Below, piece after piece: positions 46,990-54,717 of a DNA stretch of 64,000 nucleotides (position 1 is the first letter of the stretch; the number at the start of each line of letters is the position of its first letter). The position numbers and the translations under genes were made by a program. Below the pieces are notes generated by a model, which searched no databases, was not told the origin of the DNA, and worked only from the letters and a program-made list of their open reading frames with translations. Source of the stretch: Blastococcus sp. HT6-30 (GTDB lineage: Bacteria; Actinomycetota; Actinomycetes; Mycobacteriales; Geodermatophilaceae). Where the stretch lies: NCBI RefSeq assembly GCF_039729015.1, contig NZ_CP155792.1, forward strand, positions 3,492,001 to 3,556,000, in the 5' to 3' direction.

Positions 46990-48393
46990 GTGCCCACGCC
47001 TACCCGCCCCGCCATCTACGCCCGGATCAGCCGCGACCAGGCTGGTGAAGGACTGGGCGTACTTCGCCAGCTGGAGGACTGCCGCAAGCAGGCTGCTGGC
47101 CTGGGGTGGCCCACTCCCGAGGAGTACGTCGACAACGACTTCTCTGCCTACTCCGGCAAGAGGCGACCCGCGTTCCAGCGCTTGCTCGATGACCTCACGG
47201 CCGGAGCGTGCGACGGAGTGGTTATGTGGGCGCCGGACCGGCTCACCCGCCAGCCTCGGGAGCTCGAGCTGTTCCTGGACACCGCCGAGGCGGCTGGGGT
47301 GCAGCACATCAAGTTCGTCACGGGGCTCGCGGGCGTGGATTTGGCCTCCCGCAGCGGGATCGCCATGCTGCGAATCATGGGTGCCATGGCGGCTGACGAG
47401 AGCGCGGCGAAGGGCGAGCGCGTCAAGCGCAAGATGCTCCAAAACGCCGAGCGCGGCCTGCCGCACGGTCGGTCCCGGCGACCGTTCGGGTTCGATGATG
47501 ACGCGATTGCTCACCGGCCGGACGAGGCCGCGATCATCCGTGAGATGGCTGAGCGTTTCGTTGCGGGCGAGTCACTGCGTTCGCTGTGCACCGACCTCGA
47601 CAACCGAGGCATTCGCACGGTGAAGGGCGCGCCGTGGCAAACCCACAGCCTGCGGCAGGTACTGACCAACCCCCGGGTCGCCGGGCTACGCGCCTACAAG
47701 GGCGAGGTGATCGGCCAGGCGGTGTGGGAGCCGATCATCAGCGACGCCCTGCATCGCAAGGTTCTGGCCACCATCGAGTCTCGCAGGGTGTCCGGGCGGC
47801 GCACCCCGCGCGCCTACCTGCTGACGGGCCTGTTGCGCTGCGGTAAGTGCGGCGGAACGCTGTTCTCCGCTCGCCGTGAGGACGTCCGCCGCTACGAATG
47901 CCGCTCCGGACCTGACCATGGCGGCTGCAACGGCTGCACCGTCGTGGCCGGGCCCCTTGAGGAGCTGATCACCGACTATGCGCTGTTCCGGCTCGACAGC
48001 CCGGCGCTCGCCGACGCTCTCGCCGGACGCGACAGCGCCGACAAGGAAACCTCAGCACTCGGGCAGCAGCTCGCACAGGCCCGGGAGACGCTGGAGTATC
48101 TCGCGGAGCAGTTCGGGGCCGGAGAGATCGACCGGCGAGAGTGGGAGGCGGCGCGTCGACCCGTCCGAACCCGAGCCGAGAACGTGGAGCGGCAATTGGC
48201 CGCGGTCACCCGCACCGATGCCCTCACCGGTCTGGGCACCGGCGATGCCCTGCGGGTGCAGTGGGCACAGCTGAACTTCGACCGGCAGGCGGCAATCCTG
48301 CGCACACTCATCACCACGATCACCATCGGCTCCGGCGCTCGTGGCGCTCAGCGGTTCAACCCCGACCGCGCGCAGGTGACCTGGCGACTGTGA
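46990..48393 (+). CDS. Large serine recombinase (integrase)
   Basis: 467 aa starting 27 nt inside the left att core. YARISRDQAGEG holds the catalytic S14; resolvase-type residues WAPDRLTRQPRE follow. A recombinase domain (~160-260) precedes a zinc ribbon (LLRCGKCGGTL ... YECRSGPDHGGCNGC) and a coiled-coil C-terminal part, the normal layout of phage integrases. It would catalyse attP x attB recombination into the HNH gene; excision would need a directionality factor. Confidence 0.93.
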   Translation: MPTPTRPAIYARISRDQAGEGLGVLRQLEDCRKQAAGLGWPTPEEYVDNDFSAYSGKRRPAFQRLLDDLTAGACDGVVMWAPDRLTRQPRELELFLDTAEAAGVQHIKFVTGLAGVDLASRSGIAMLRIMGAMAADESAAKGERVKRKMLQNAERGLPHGRSRRPFGFDDDAIAHRPDEAAIIREMAERFVAGESLRSLCTDLDNRGIRTVKGAPWQTHSLRQVLTNPRVAGLRAYKGEVIGQAVWEPIISDALHRKVLATIESRRVSGRRTPRAYLLTGLLRCGKCGGTLFSARREDVRRYECRSGPDHGGCNGCTVVAGPLEELITDYALFRLDSPALADALAGRDSADKETSALGQQLAQARETLEYLAEQFGAGEIDRREWEAARRPVRTRAENVERQLAAVTRTDALTGLGTGDALRVQWAQLNFDRQAAILRTLITTITIGSGARGAQRFNPDRAQVTWRL

Positions 48394-48414
48394 CCGCCAC
48401 CGGCCGGCCACGCG

Positions 48415-48567
48415 CTACGCCCTCCGGGCGCGCGCCCGTGGCCGCTCCGCCGGCACCCGCAGCAGCGCAGCAATCCGCTCGACGGCCAAGGAATCCTCCA
48501 CACGAAGCGGCACCCCCGACGCCGCACACGACGCCGCGACGCGAGCCGCCAACTCCTGCGGGCTCAT
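48415..48567 (-). CDS. 50-aa ORF coupled to the Rep gene
   Basis: ATG 48567 overlaps the Rep stop by 4 nt (ATGA), a strong sign of translational coupling. The product starts MSPQELAARVAASCAASG and is a basic, helical peptide ending in an Arg-rich tail (PRARARRA), suggesting nucleic-acid binding. Too small for a classical HTH, but it could act as an excisionase, Rep accessory protein or copy control factor. It overlaps nothing else. Confidence 0.5.
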   Translation of the reverse strand: MSPQELAARVAASCAASGVPLRVEDSLAVERIAALLRVPAERPRARARRA

Positions 48568-49301
48568 GGCCACATCGCCCAGACAGCAGGCGGCCCCTGC
48601 CAGCCGATCGCCTCATCGGAGGTCCAGACCTCGGCCGGGTCCCCGCCCATCGCCTCGGCCGCCTGGGCCATGACGTCTTCGACGGTTCGACCATGTAGCC
48701 GCAGCGCCTCCGGCTGGAAGCCCTGCGCCACCTCGTAGCGGTGCAGACCCGCGATGCGGCGGGCATCGAAGCTCTTGCGAACGTACTTCGACAGGTACCG
48801 GCCCGCGATTCGCGCCTCGTCCCGCGTCGTAGCCCCCGACGGCGGCGACAGCAGCTTGATGTGCACGAACCCGTGACCCCAAGCTCGCTCGATCAACCCC
48901 CGTGGGATGAACCGGCCCACGGCGAAGTGCACGTGCAGCCCGTGGTCGGTCTTATGCCACTCCGGCACCCACAGGTAGGCGAACGGCGCCCCACCAAGCA
49001 GGTCCCGCAGGGAGCGGAAGAACTCCGCAACGTCCCGGCGCAGCAGGCGCGGATCGTGACGGCCAGCCCCCCGGTAGGTCAGCGTGCCCAGCCGGTTGAG
49101 CCGGTTGTGCGCGCAGTACCGGCGCACCTTCCGCGCCGCCCGCCGCGCCGCCTCCTCCCGCGACCGCTCCGGATCACCACCACCAGGCGACCGCTGCACC
49201 GGGACCGAGTAGCGGAAGGACCCGCCAATCTCACCGGCACCGGGATAGAGCGTGACGAACCAGCCCGCAGGGCTGGACACGGACAACGGCGGGGCAACCA
49301 C
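48564..49301 (-). CDS. HUH-type replication initiator (Rep)
   Basis: 245 aa from GTG 49301 with GGAGG upstream. NRLGTLTYRG is motif 1, GLHVHFAVG (H123, H125) the metal-binding HUH motif 2, and GRYLSKYVRKS the motif 3 with Tyr169 and Tyr173. Such proteins nick a double-strand origin to start rolling-circle replication in small plasmids and actinobacterial integrative elements. Presumably it replicates the excised circle. The origin is likely in 49302-49831. Confidence 0.85.
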   Translation of the reverse strand: MVAPPLSVSSPAGWFVTLYPGAGEIGGSFRYSVPVQRSPGGGDPERSREEAARRAARKVRRYCAHNRLNRLGTLTYRGAGRHDPRLLRRDVAEFFRSLRDLLGGAPFAYLWVPEWHKTDHGLHVHFAVGRFIPRGLIERAWGHGFVHIKLLSPPSGATTRDEARIAGRYLSKYVRKSFDARRIAGLHRYEVAQGFQPEALRLHGRTVEDVMAQAAEAMGGDPAEVWTSDEAIGWQGPPAVWAMWP

Positions 49302-49831
49302 GACAAGCCTCCGAGCAACCGATCAGCAATCTGATCGGCCCCGGCGGCTACGCCCTCGCAACTAGTCGTCTGCTGCTTCAGCATCAGCAGCCTGCTGCCC
49401 ACACCCGTGATGAGTGGCGCCCGCGGGAATTGGGGCCTTACTCCGGCCGCGCAGTGTGGGTTGCACGATCCGTTTATCCGCGAGCCACAGCAGCCCACCG
49501 GACGGAGCGCTCCTCGTCAAGCCGCCACGCCCAAGACACGACAGGCCCGGCGCGGGCGTCGTCGCCCTTCCCCGGCGGCGCAGTCTCCGGCCCGTCCTCC
49601 GCCGGTCAAGGGTCCGCTTCGCCGCTTCGCGCCCTTGACCAGCTCCCCCCGGCCCTACATCGGCGCCTATGGGAAGGACGCCTCCGTGTGGGAACCCCAC
49701 GCAGGCGCGACGACGCCCCGCCGGAGCGACCTAGAACCACGACCCGAGTTACGTTGCTACTTCAAGTTGAGAGCGCTGGGCGCGGCGGCTTCCGCCGCCA
49801 CGCCCACCGCTCGGAGGTGGAGCTTCCTAAG
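49302..49831. other. Non-coding gap with inverted repeats; candidate replication origin
   Basis: The gap between the Rep start and the DUF4062 gene holds GATCAG-CAAT-CTGATC (49321-49336), a 9-bp stem GGTCAAGGG with CCCTTGACC and a 19-nt loop (49604-49640), and a GC-rich 28-nt hairpin (49778-49805) ending 12 nt before the first possible DUF4062 start. Long open frames here have no recognisable content. One of these hairpins could be the Rep nick site; the last could control DUF4062 translation. Confidence 0.45.
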
Positions 49832-50956
49832 TTGACTGAAGCGCAGCGCAGGTACCAGGTTTTCGTCAGTTCCACCTACCTCGACCTTCGGCAGGAACGT
49901 CAGGCCGTCACCGCGACGCTCCTAGAGGCCGACGCAATTCCGACTGGCATGGAGCTTTTTCCCGCCACAGACGAGGATGCGTGGACGCTCATCAAAAAGG
50001 TGATTGATGAGTGCGACTACTACCTGCTGGTGATTGCGGGGAAGTACGGGTCCGTTGACGACGTTACGGGCCTGAGCTATACCGAGATGGAGTACGACTA
50101 TGCCGTCTCCGCCAAGAAGCCGGTCATGGCGTTCCTTCATGGAGATCCCGGCGAGCTGACCGTTGCTGCTTCCGAGACTACTGAGGACGCGCGGAAGAAA
50201 CTCGCCACATTCCGCTCTAAGGTGAAGGCGTCTAAGCACGTGAAGCACTGGACGTCTTCGGATCAACTAGCTGGGCAAGTGGCCCTCACGTACAACAAGT
50301 TCGTACGTCTTTACCCGGCCGTCGGATGGATCCGAGCAGATCGAGCAGCCTCCGCCGAGACGCTGCAGGCACTGTCAGACGCCAGGAGTCGTATCGACGA
50401 GCTTGAGCAGCAACTGGGAACCTTGCGAACTACCGCTCCCGCGGGTGCCGAGTTACTAGCTCAAGGCGAAGAGCTGACAAGTGTGCCCGTCCTTACGCAT
50501 GCCAAGTATCGGAAGCGAAATGGGCAATTGGCTTCAGTGAGCGCATGGCAGCACGTGGACGTGACCTGGGATAATCTGTTCGCTACCGTCGCCCCTAGAT
50601 TACTCCAGGAATGCGACGAGGAGGAACTCAAGAAGTTGATCAGTGAGTACCTCGAATTAGAGAACTATGGACCGCTGGCAGCGAAGTTGGTAGAGCTGGC
50701 GAAGGATGCCGGCGGCAGTCCAAAGATCGAGGACTTGTTTGATTTCAGCTGCACGGTCGACGACGACGAGTTCGGCACCGTGCTGATTCAGTTCATGGCT
50801 CTCGGCCTGATTCAGCGCAGCGAGCGAAAGCGAAGCGTGAACGACACGGGGACGTATTGGACTCTCACTCCATACGGGGAGACGCGTGCAATACAGCTCC
50901 GGGCTGTCAAGAGCACAAGATCGTCACTCCTCCCACAGGAGGGCGGAGCCAAGTGA
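49832..50956 (+). CDS. DUF4062-domain protein, candidate conflict/defence gene
   Basis: 374 aa from TTG 49832 with GGAGGTGGAG upstream; GTG 49817 is the alternative. Residues ~8-100 are a DUF4062 domain: RRYQVFVSSTYLDLRQERQ, then GMELFPATDEDAW, CDYYLLVIAGKYG and SYTEMEYDYAV, an alpha/beta fold related to TIR/nucleosidase-type domains. A helix-rich middle with a short coiled coil (~180-200) and a C-terminal helical/wHTH-like part follow. Base composition is visibly richer in A and T than the neighbouring genes, pointing to transfer. DUF4062 is often joined to NTPases or TPR arrays in immune-like proteins; here it stands alone. Confidence 0.8.
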   Translation: MTEAQRRYQVFVSSTYLDLRQERQAVTATLLEADAIPTGMELFPATDEDAWTLIKKVIDECDYYLLVIAGKYGSVDDVTGLSYTEMEYDYAVSAKKPVMAFLHGDPGELTVAASETTEDARKKLATFRSKVKASKHVKHWTSSDQLAGQVALTYNKFVRLYPAVGWIRADRAASAETLQALSDARSRIDELEQQLGTLRTTAPAGAELLAQGEELTSVPVLTHAKYRKRNGQLASVSAWQHVDVTWDNLFATVAPRLLQECDEEELKKLISEYLELENYGPLAAKLVELAKDAGGSPKIEDLFDFSCTVDDDEFGTVLIQFMALGLIQRSERKRSVNDTGTYWTLTPYGETRAIQLRAVKSTRSSLLPQEGGAK

Positions 50957-50996
50957 GTCTTCGGTCGAAGGCATCGCGGACGCAATAGCGACTAGC

Positions 50997-51003
50997 CAGG
51001 TTG
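50997..51003. other. Middle att core (P-core-P' hybrid)
   Basis: CAGGTTG with left arm ACTAGC identical to the right junction (13 nt shared, 50991-51003 vs 52031-52043) and right arm CCCG identical to the left junction (11 nt shared, 46957-46967 vs 50997-51007). That is what an attP-like site between two tandem elements would look like. Confidence 0.7.
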
Positions 51004-51091
51004 CCCGCCAAGGTGGCAGCTGGTGACAACCCTGCCCCGACCGTCCTGCCAAGTAGTCGTAGCTGGCGCGCCTCTGTGCCCAGGCTCGTCT

Positions 51092-51838
51092 CTACCTCAA
51101 GTCTCGCGGGGGCGGCTGCGACGGGTGTGTGAGCGGTGTCAGCTTGCCGTCGCCTAGCTGATACCTATAAGTGATCGGCGTAAGCGATCCGTCTGACGGT
51201 ATCCAGTTGGTCCACACACGCGCTCGACCACCGCGAGTGGAAGTCGATCCATCTATGCGGGTCGTGAGCCCGATTCGATCGACCACGAAGAGATGGGTGC
51301 CCCTCGTGGCCCTTGCGTGTTCGACCTCGTTCTTGGTCAAGGTCACGGACTCAAGATCGTGCGTCGATCCCTTGACCTCGACATGAATCTCCGTTCCTCG
51401 CAGGTCAACGCGGAGGTCGAAGGGCTTTCCGAGCTCTTCGATGCTGGCGGCGCCTAGCATCTCGTAGTGCTGACAGGCGCGCTTTACGGCGTGACGTTCG
51501 ACCGCCGCTCGAACCACGGAATCGACCGCATACCCCTGTGACATGGAGGCCGATCCGCCCTGAGGGGCCTCTGCAATGTTTGGTCCGACTTCGGGAACAC
51601 GACGTAGGCCCCAGACGCCCCTTCCCAGCCCGTCCACGGAGTGGAAGATGTCCGGAGCGCCTGGCCGATGATTTGCTGAGTCGGACGATGCGTGTTCGAT
51701 GGTGCCTCTTACAGTCGCTTGCCAGGACTCCGGCAGGCTCCCACGCCGTGCCGCCACCTCGGCGTAGATCTCCTCGTAAGCGCCAACGCCGCCCAGCTTG
51801 GTGAGAGCCGCAACGATGTCTTCTCTCCAAGTAGCCAC
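51092..51838 (-). CDS. wHTH plus DUF3883 (PD-(D/E)xK-like) protein, candidate restriction-type defence gene
   Basis: 248 aa from GTG 51838. Residues 1-80 resemble the winged helix found at the N-terminus of restriction-system proteins (WREDIVAALTKLGGVGAYEEIY, then GRGVWGLR). Residues ~105-190 are DUF3883-like: KPFDLRVDLRG with D141 and HVEVKGS with E154 and K156 give the D...ExK nuclease signature. It may cut modified or invading DNA. No methyltransferase is adjacent, so a modification-dependent or nucleic-acid-sensing mode is more likely than classical restriction-modification. Composition is again more A/T-rich than the surroundings. Confidence 0.75.
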   Translation of the reverse strand: MATWREDIVAALTKLGGVGAYEEIYAEVAARRGSLPESWQATVRGTIEHASSDSANHRPGAPDIFHSVDGLGRGVWGLRRVPEVGPNIAEAPQGGSASMSQGYAVDSVVRAAVERHAVKRACQHYEMLGAASIEELGKPFDLRVDLRGTEIHVEVKGSTHDLESVTLTKNEVEHARATRGTHLFVVDRIGLTTRIDGSTSTRGGRARVWTNWIPSDGSLTPITYRYQLGDGKLTPLTHPSQPPPRDLR

Positions 51839-52036
51839 TCGTCGAAGTTACTGAGACAGAGGCAACCCTGCTGAGTTGCTGAGAGCTCCAGGCTCTCGCC
51901 TTAGGCGTCTCCAGGGCGCGGGTGTATTACCGATGAGCGCTGTCGCCCAGCTACATGTCACCGGACCGCCTGGCAGCGCACCCAGGTGGCGAAGACGACG
52001 CGGCTGTCGCCGCTAGGGGTCGTCCTGGCAACTAGC

Positions 52037-52043
52037 CAGGTTG
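52037..52043. other. attR core
   Basis: CAGGTTG with HNH coding DNA on its right (TCGCAGCTGGTCC) and the P arm ACTAGC on its left. Confidence 0.75.
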
Positions 52044-53387
52044 TCGCAGCTGGTCCGGCCGCCGGTGGCGTGGGCGACGACGTGGTCGAGGTCGGCCCAG
52101 CCGGCGCGGACGGTGCAGCCGGGGTGCCGGCAGCTCCGGTCGCGGACCTCGAGGAAGCGCCGCTGGGCGGCGGAGGGGCGGTAGCGGTCGACCGGGCCGG
52201 GCGGGGCCAGCAGGGGGCAGCAGGGGGCAGCTGCAGGGTGCGTCAAGGTGGTCGGGGCAGCCGCGGCGGGCCAGCCGCTGGAGTTCCGCACGGCCGGTGA
52301 GGGCCAGCAGGGCGCCGGTGGCGTCGGTGATCGCGATGTCCAGGATGCCGCCCGCTGGCGCGCGGAGCCCGCCGGGCAGACCGCCTCGAGCTGGGTGAGC
52401 AGTTCCGCCACGTGGGCGGCGGTGATCGGCTCCCCGTCGACCTCGGCGACCGGCTCCGGTGCGGTGGATGCCGCGGGCAGCGGGGAAACGGCCGGGGATG
52501 AGCGCGTGCAGCGGGGCGGTCACGGTCAGGTGCGCGGTCACCGGCGGGCGGTCCTGCCAGGGGCGGAGCATCAGGTCGGCGGCGACTCCGGCACGGAGCA
52601 TGCCGATCGGGCGCGGATCACCGGCGTGCTTCGCGGCGCGGGCGTGCTGATCGACGGCATCCCGGCAGGCCACGGCCTCGGGGTGCGGCAACAGCATGCT
52701 CAGTTCGCTCATGCCGTCCCCGACCGGCCGCACGGTCACGTCCGCACCCCGTCGGGCCTGCTCTCGTCGCCGGTCCGCCGCGGTTGCGTCCCGGGCCAGG
52801 AGCTCGGCCCGGACGACCTCCCGCAGCCGGTGCACCCCCAGCTCTCCCGCGCCCGGCAGCACCGCGGCCTCCACCGCCGCCACGATGGCCGGGTCGCTCT
52901 GGTCCGCCGGCCGTCCCAGCTCGGCAGCCATCGCCCGGGCCCGCGGCCAGTCCAGCCGGCCGACAGCCAGTGCGGCCCGCGTCGCAGGCAGCCGCACCAC
53001 GAGCGTCTCCGACTGCTCCAGCAGCGTCACCGCTGCCGCCCGGCTGCAGTTCTGGATCATGGCCAGCTCGTCGGGCAGGAACTCGCTCGTCCCCTCCGGC
53101 CCGACCTCGGCCGCGCCCTCTCCGCCCGGCCGGGGGTCGTCCGGCGCCGGGCGGGCCGCGGCCCGGTCCATGACGAGCTCCACCTTCAGGGCGGCCAGCC
53201 GGCTCTCCGCGACGGTGATCTGCTGCAACAGCGCGGCCGCCTCCGCCGCGGTCCGCCGGGACGGCAGGAGCTCACCCAGCGGGTCGTCCCAGCGGGCCGG
53301 CTCCGGATCGGCCAGCTCCCACGGCGAAGGCGCCTGGTCGACGGGCACCACGGTGACCCCGACCGCGAACCCGCCACCCGACGACAT
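52037..53387 (-). pseudogene. DUF222/HNH endonuclease, N-terminal and central part, frameshifted
   Basis: From ATG 53387 the DUF222 domain is good through LHALIPGRFPAA, then the frame changes near 52475, again near 52390 and again near 52200. Following those changes the reading continues EPITAAHVAELLTQLEAVC, GGILDIAITDATGALLALTG and RRFLEVRDRSCRHPGCTVRAGWADLDHVVAHATGG, ending CDNL at the attR core. The remaining tail is the fragment at 46756-46963. Three shifts plus the insertion make this a dead gene. Short GCAGGGGGCA repeats near 52206 may have promoted slippage. Confidence 0.82.
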
Positions 53388-53435
53388 GTCCGCAGGTTAG
53401 GCGGGGGGTCGGACACTTTCCGGCCGTGCGATGCG

Positions 53436-53471
53436 CCCGCCCGATGTCGAGCTGAGGCGACGTCGGGCGGG
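53436..53471 (-). terminator. Terminator of the cox operon
   Basis: A 14-bp stem with one G-U pair (53436-53449 with 53458-53471) and an 8-nt loop, downstream of the coxG stop at 53504. Confidence 0.65.
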
Positions 53472-53503
53472 TGCAGGCCCGGCCACACCACGCGTTCGCT
53501 GGC

Positions 53504-54589
53504 TCAGCGGCGGCGCCGGCGGATGATCAGGGTGACCAGCAGGACGACGGCGGCCACCCCCGCGGCCGGGGCCGCGTAGCGGGACAGCGCCGCTCCGCCG
53601 GCCACCTCGAGCAGATCGATCGGCTCCGGCTCGGTCTGCGCCGGCTCGGCACGGTCGGTCGACGGCCCGGTACCGGGGACGCTCCGCAGCGGGGCACCCG
53701 TGGCAGGCCGCGTCGGGGGTGCGGTGCGAGCGCTGGGCGGACCGCTCGGCGCCTTGGCCCCCGGTGCGGTGTCACGCGCCGCCGGTGCGGCGTCAGCGGC
53801 CGCCGGTGCGGCGTCGGCGGCCGCGGGCGCACCGTTCTCCGGAACGGCCGCGACCAGCGGGGCGGTGGCGGGGCCGGACGCGGGCTCGCCCTCCGCCGGC
53901 TTCGCCGCCGGGGCGGCCTCCTTCGCCGCGGGCCCGCCGTCGGCCGGAGCCGACACCTTGTCGGTGGCCGACGCCGCGGCCTCCTTCGTGGCGGCCGCTG
54001 CCTTCTCGACCGGGGTGCCCTCGCCGGCGGCCTGCTCGGCCGACGCGGCGACCTCCTCGACGACGCCGGCGGCGGTCGCCGCGGCCTTCGTCGCCGGCCC
54101 CTCGGCCTCCACGGCGCCCGCCCGCTCGGCGTCGCCCTGTGCGTCGCCCGCGCCGAGCTGGGCGGCCAGCTTGTCGGCGAACTGGCCCAGCAACTTGTTG
54201 CCGACGTCGGTCATCACCCCGCGGCCGAACTGGGCCGGCCGGCCGGTGATGTTGAGGTCGGTGAGGACGTCGACCCGGGTGACGGTGCCCTCGGCGCGCA
54301 GCATCGCCGTCACCGTCGCCGCCGCCGTGCCGTTGCCGCGCTGGTCCTTGCCCCGGGCGTCGATGACCGCGCGGTGCGCCGCCTCGTCCTTCTCGATGAA
54401 GGACGCCTTGCCCTGGTAGGTCAGGTTGATCGGCCCGAGCTTGACCTTCACCCGCCCGGTGAAGTCGTCCCCGTCGACGGAGTCCAGCGCGGCGCCCGGC
54501 ATGCAGGGTGCGATGCGCTCGATGTCGAGCAGCACCCGCCAGGCCTCGTCGACGGGCACCGGGACGGTGAACGAGTTCTCCAGCTGCAC
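53504..54589 (-). CDS. coxG: CoxG-like SRPBCC protein with C-terminal membrane anchor
   Basis: 361 aa from GTG 54589 (GGAGG 7 nt upstream). Residues ~1-150 form the CoxG/START-like domain (ENSFTVPVPVDEAWRVLLD, FTGRVKVKLGPINLTYQG). A long low-complexity Ala/Pro/Glu linker (~155-330) leads to one hydrophobic helix (AAGVAAVVLLVTLIIRRRRR). In Oligotropha CoxG helps attach CO dehydrogenase to the membrane; the anchor here fits that role. Last gene of the operon. Confidence 0.85.
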   Translation of the reverse strand: MQLENSFTVPVPVDEAWRVLLDIERIAPCMPGAALDSVDGDDFTGRVKVKLGPINLTYQGKASFIEKDEAAHRAVIDARGKDQRGNGTAAATVTAMLRAEGTVTRVDVLTDLNITGRPAQFGRGVMTDVGNKLLGQFADKLAAQLGAGDAQGDAERAGAVEAEGPATKAAATAAGVVEEVAASAEQAAGEGTPVEKAAAATKEAAASATDKVSAPADGGPAAKEAAPAAKPAEGEPASGPATAPLVAAVPENGAPAAADAAPAAADAAPAARDTAPGAKAPSGPPSARTAPPTRPATGAPLRSVPGTGPSTDRAEPAQTEPEPIDLLEVAGGAALSRYAAPAAGVAAVVLLVTLIIRRRRR

Positions 54590-54717
54590 TGCAGGACCTC
54601 CTGGGAGGGAGCGACCGGGCGACGGGACGCCGCGACGGACGAGTTCGGACCGGGCGCGGCCCCGTCCGGGGCACCGCCCCGGGCCTGCGAGGGGTGGGGA
54701 GGACGGGGTCCTCCAAG

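Larger units (their letters stand above)
46957..51003. mobile_element. Compact integrative element with serine recombinase, HUH Rep and DUF4062 cargo
   Basis: About 4.05 kb between two CAGGTTG cores (46957, 50997). It carries a large serine recombinase reading inward from the left end, a 50-aa ORF and an HUH-type Rep protein on the opposite strand, and a DUF4062 gene. Joining the two ends gives an attP with arms TAGCGACTA and TAGTCGCTA in inverted order around the core. The target is a DUF222/HNH gene, as for phiRv1 in M. tuberculosis. No capsid, relaxase-size gene or secretion gene is present, so it is not a phage and not a self-transmissible ICE. Confidence 0.8.
51004..52043. mobile_element. 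Second, recombinase-less att-bounded segment (satellite-like)
   Basis: About 1.04 kb bounded by the middle and right cores and carrying one gene, a wHTH-DUF3883 nuclease-like protein. No integrase is present, so if mobile it must use a recombinase in trans, such as that of the neighbouring element. CCTGGCAACTAGCCAGG (52025-52041) forms a palindrome overlapping the right core. Confidence 0.6.

Noticed and set aside
49407-49835. 142-codon open frame upstream of the DUF4062 gene
   Set aside because: Biased Arg/Pro/Ala composition, crosses three hairpins, no ribosome site, and overlaps the DUF4062 start region.
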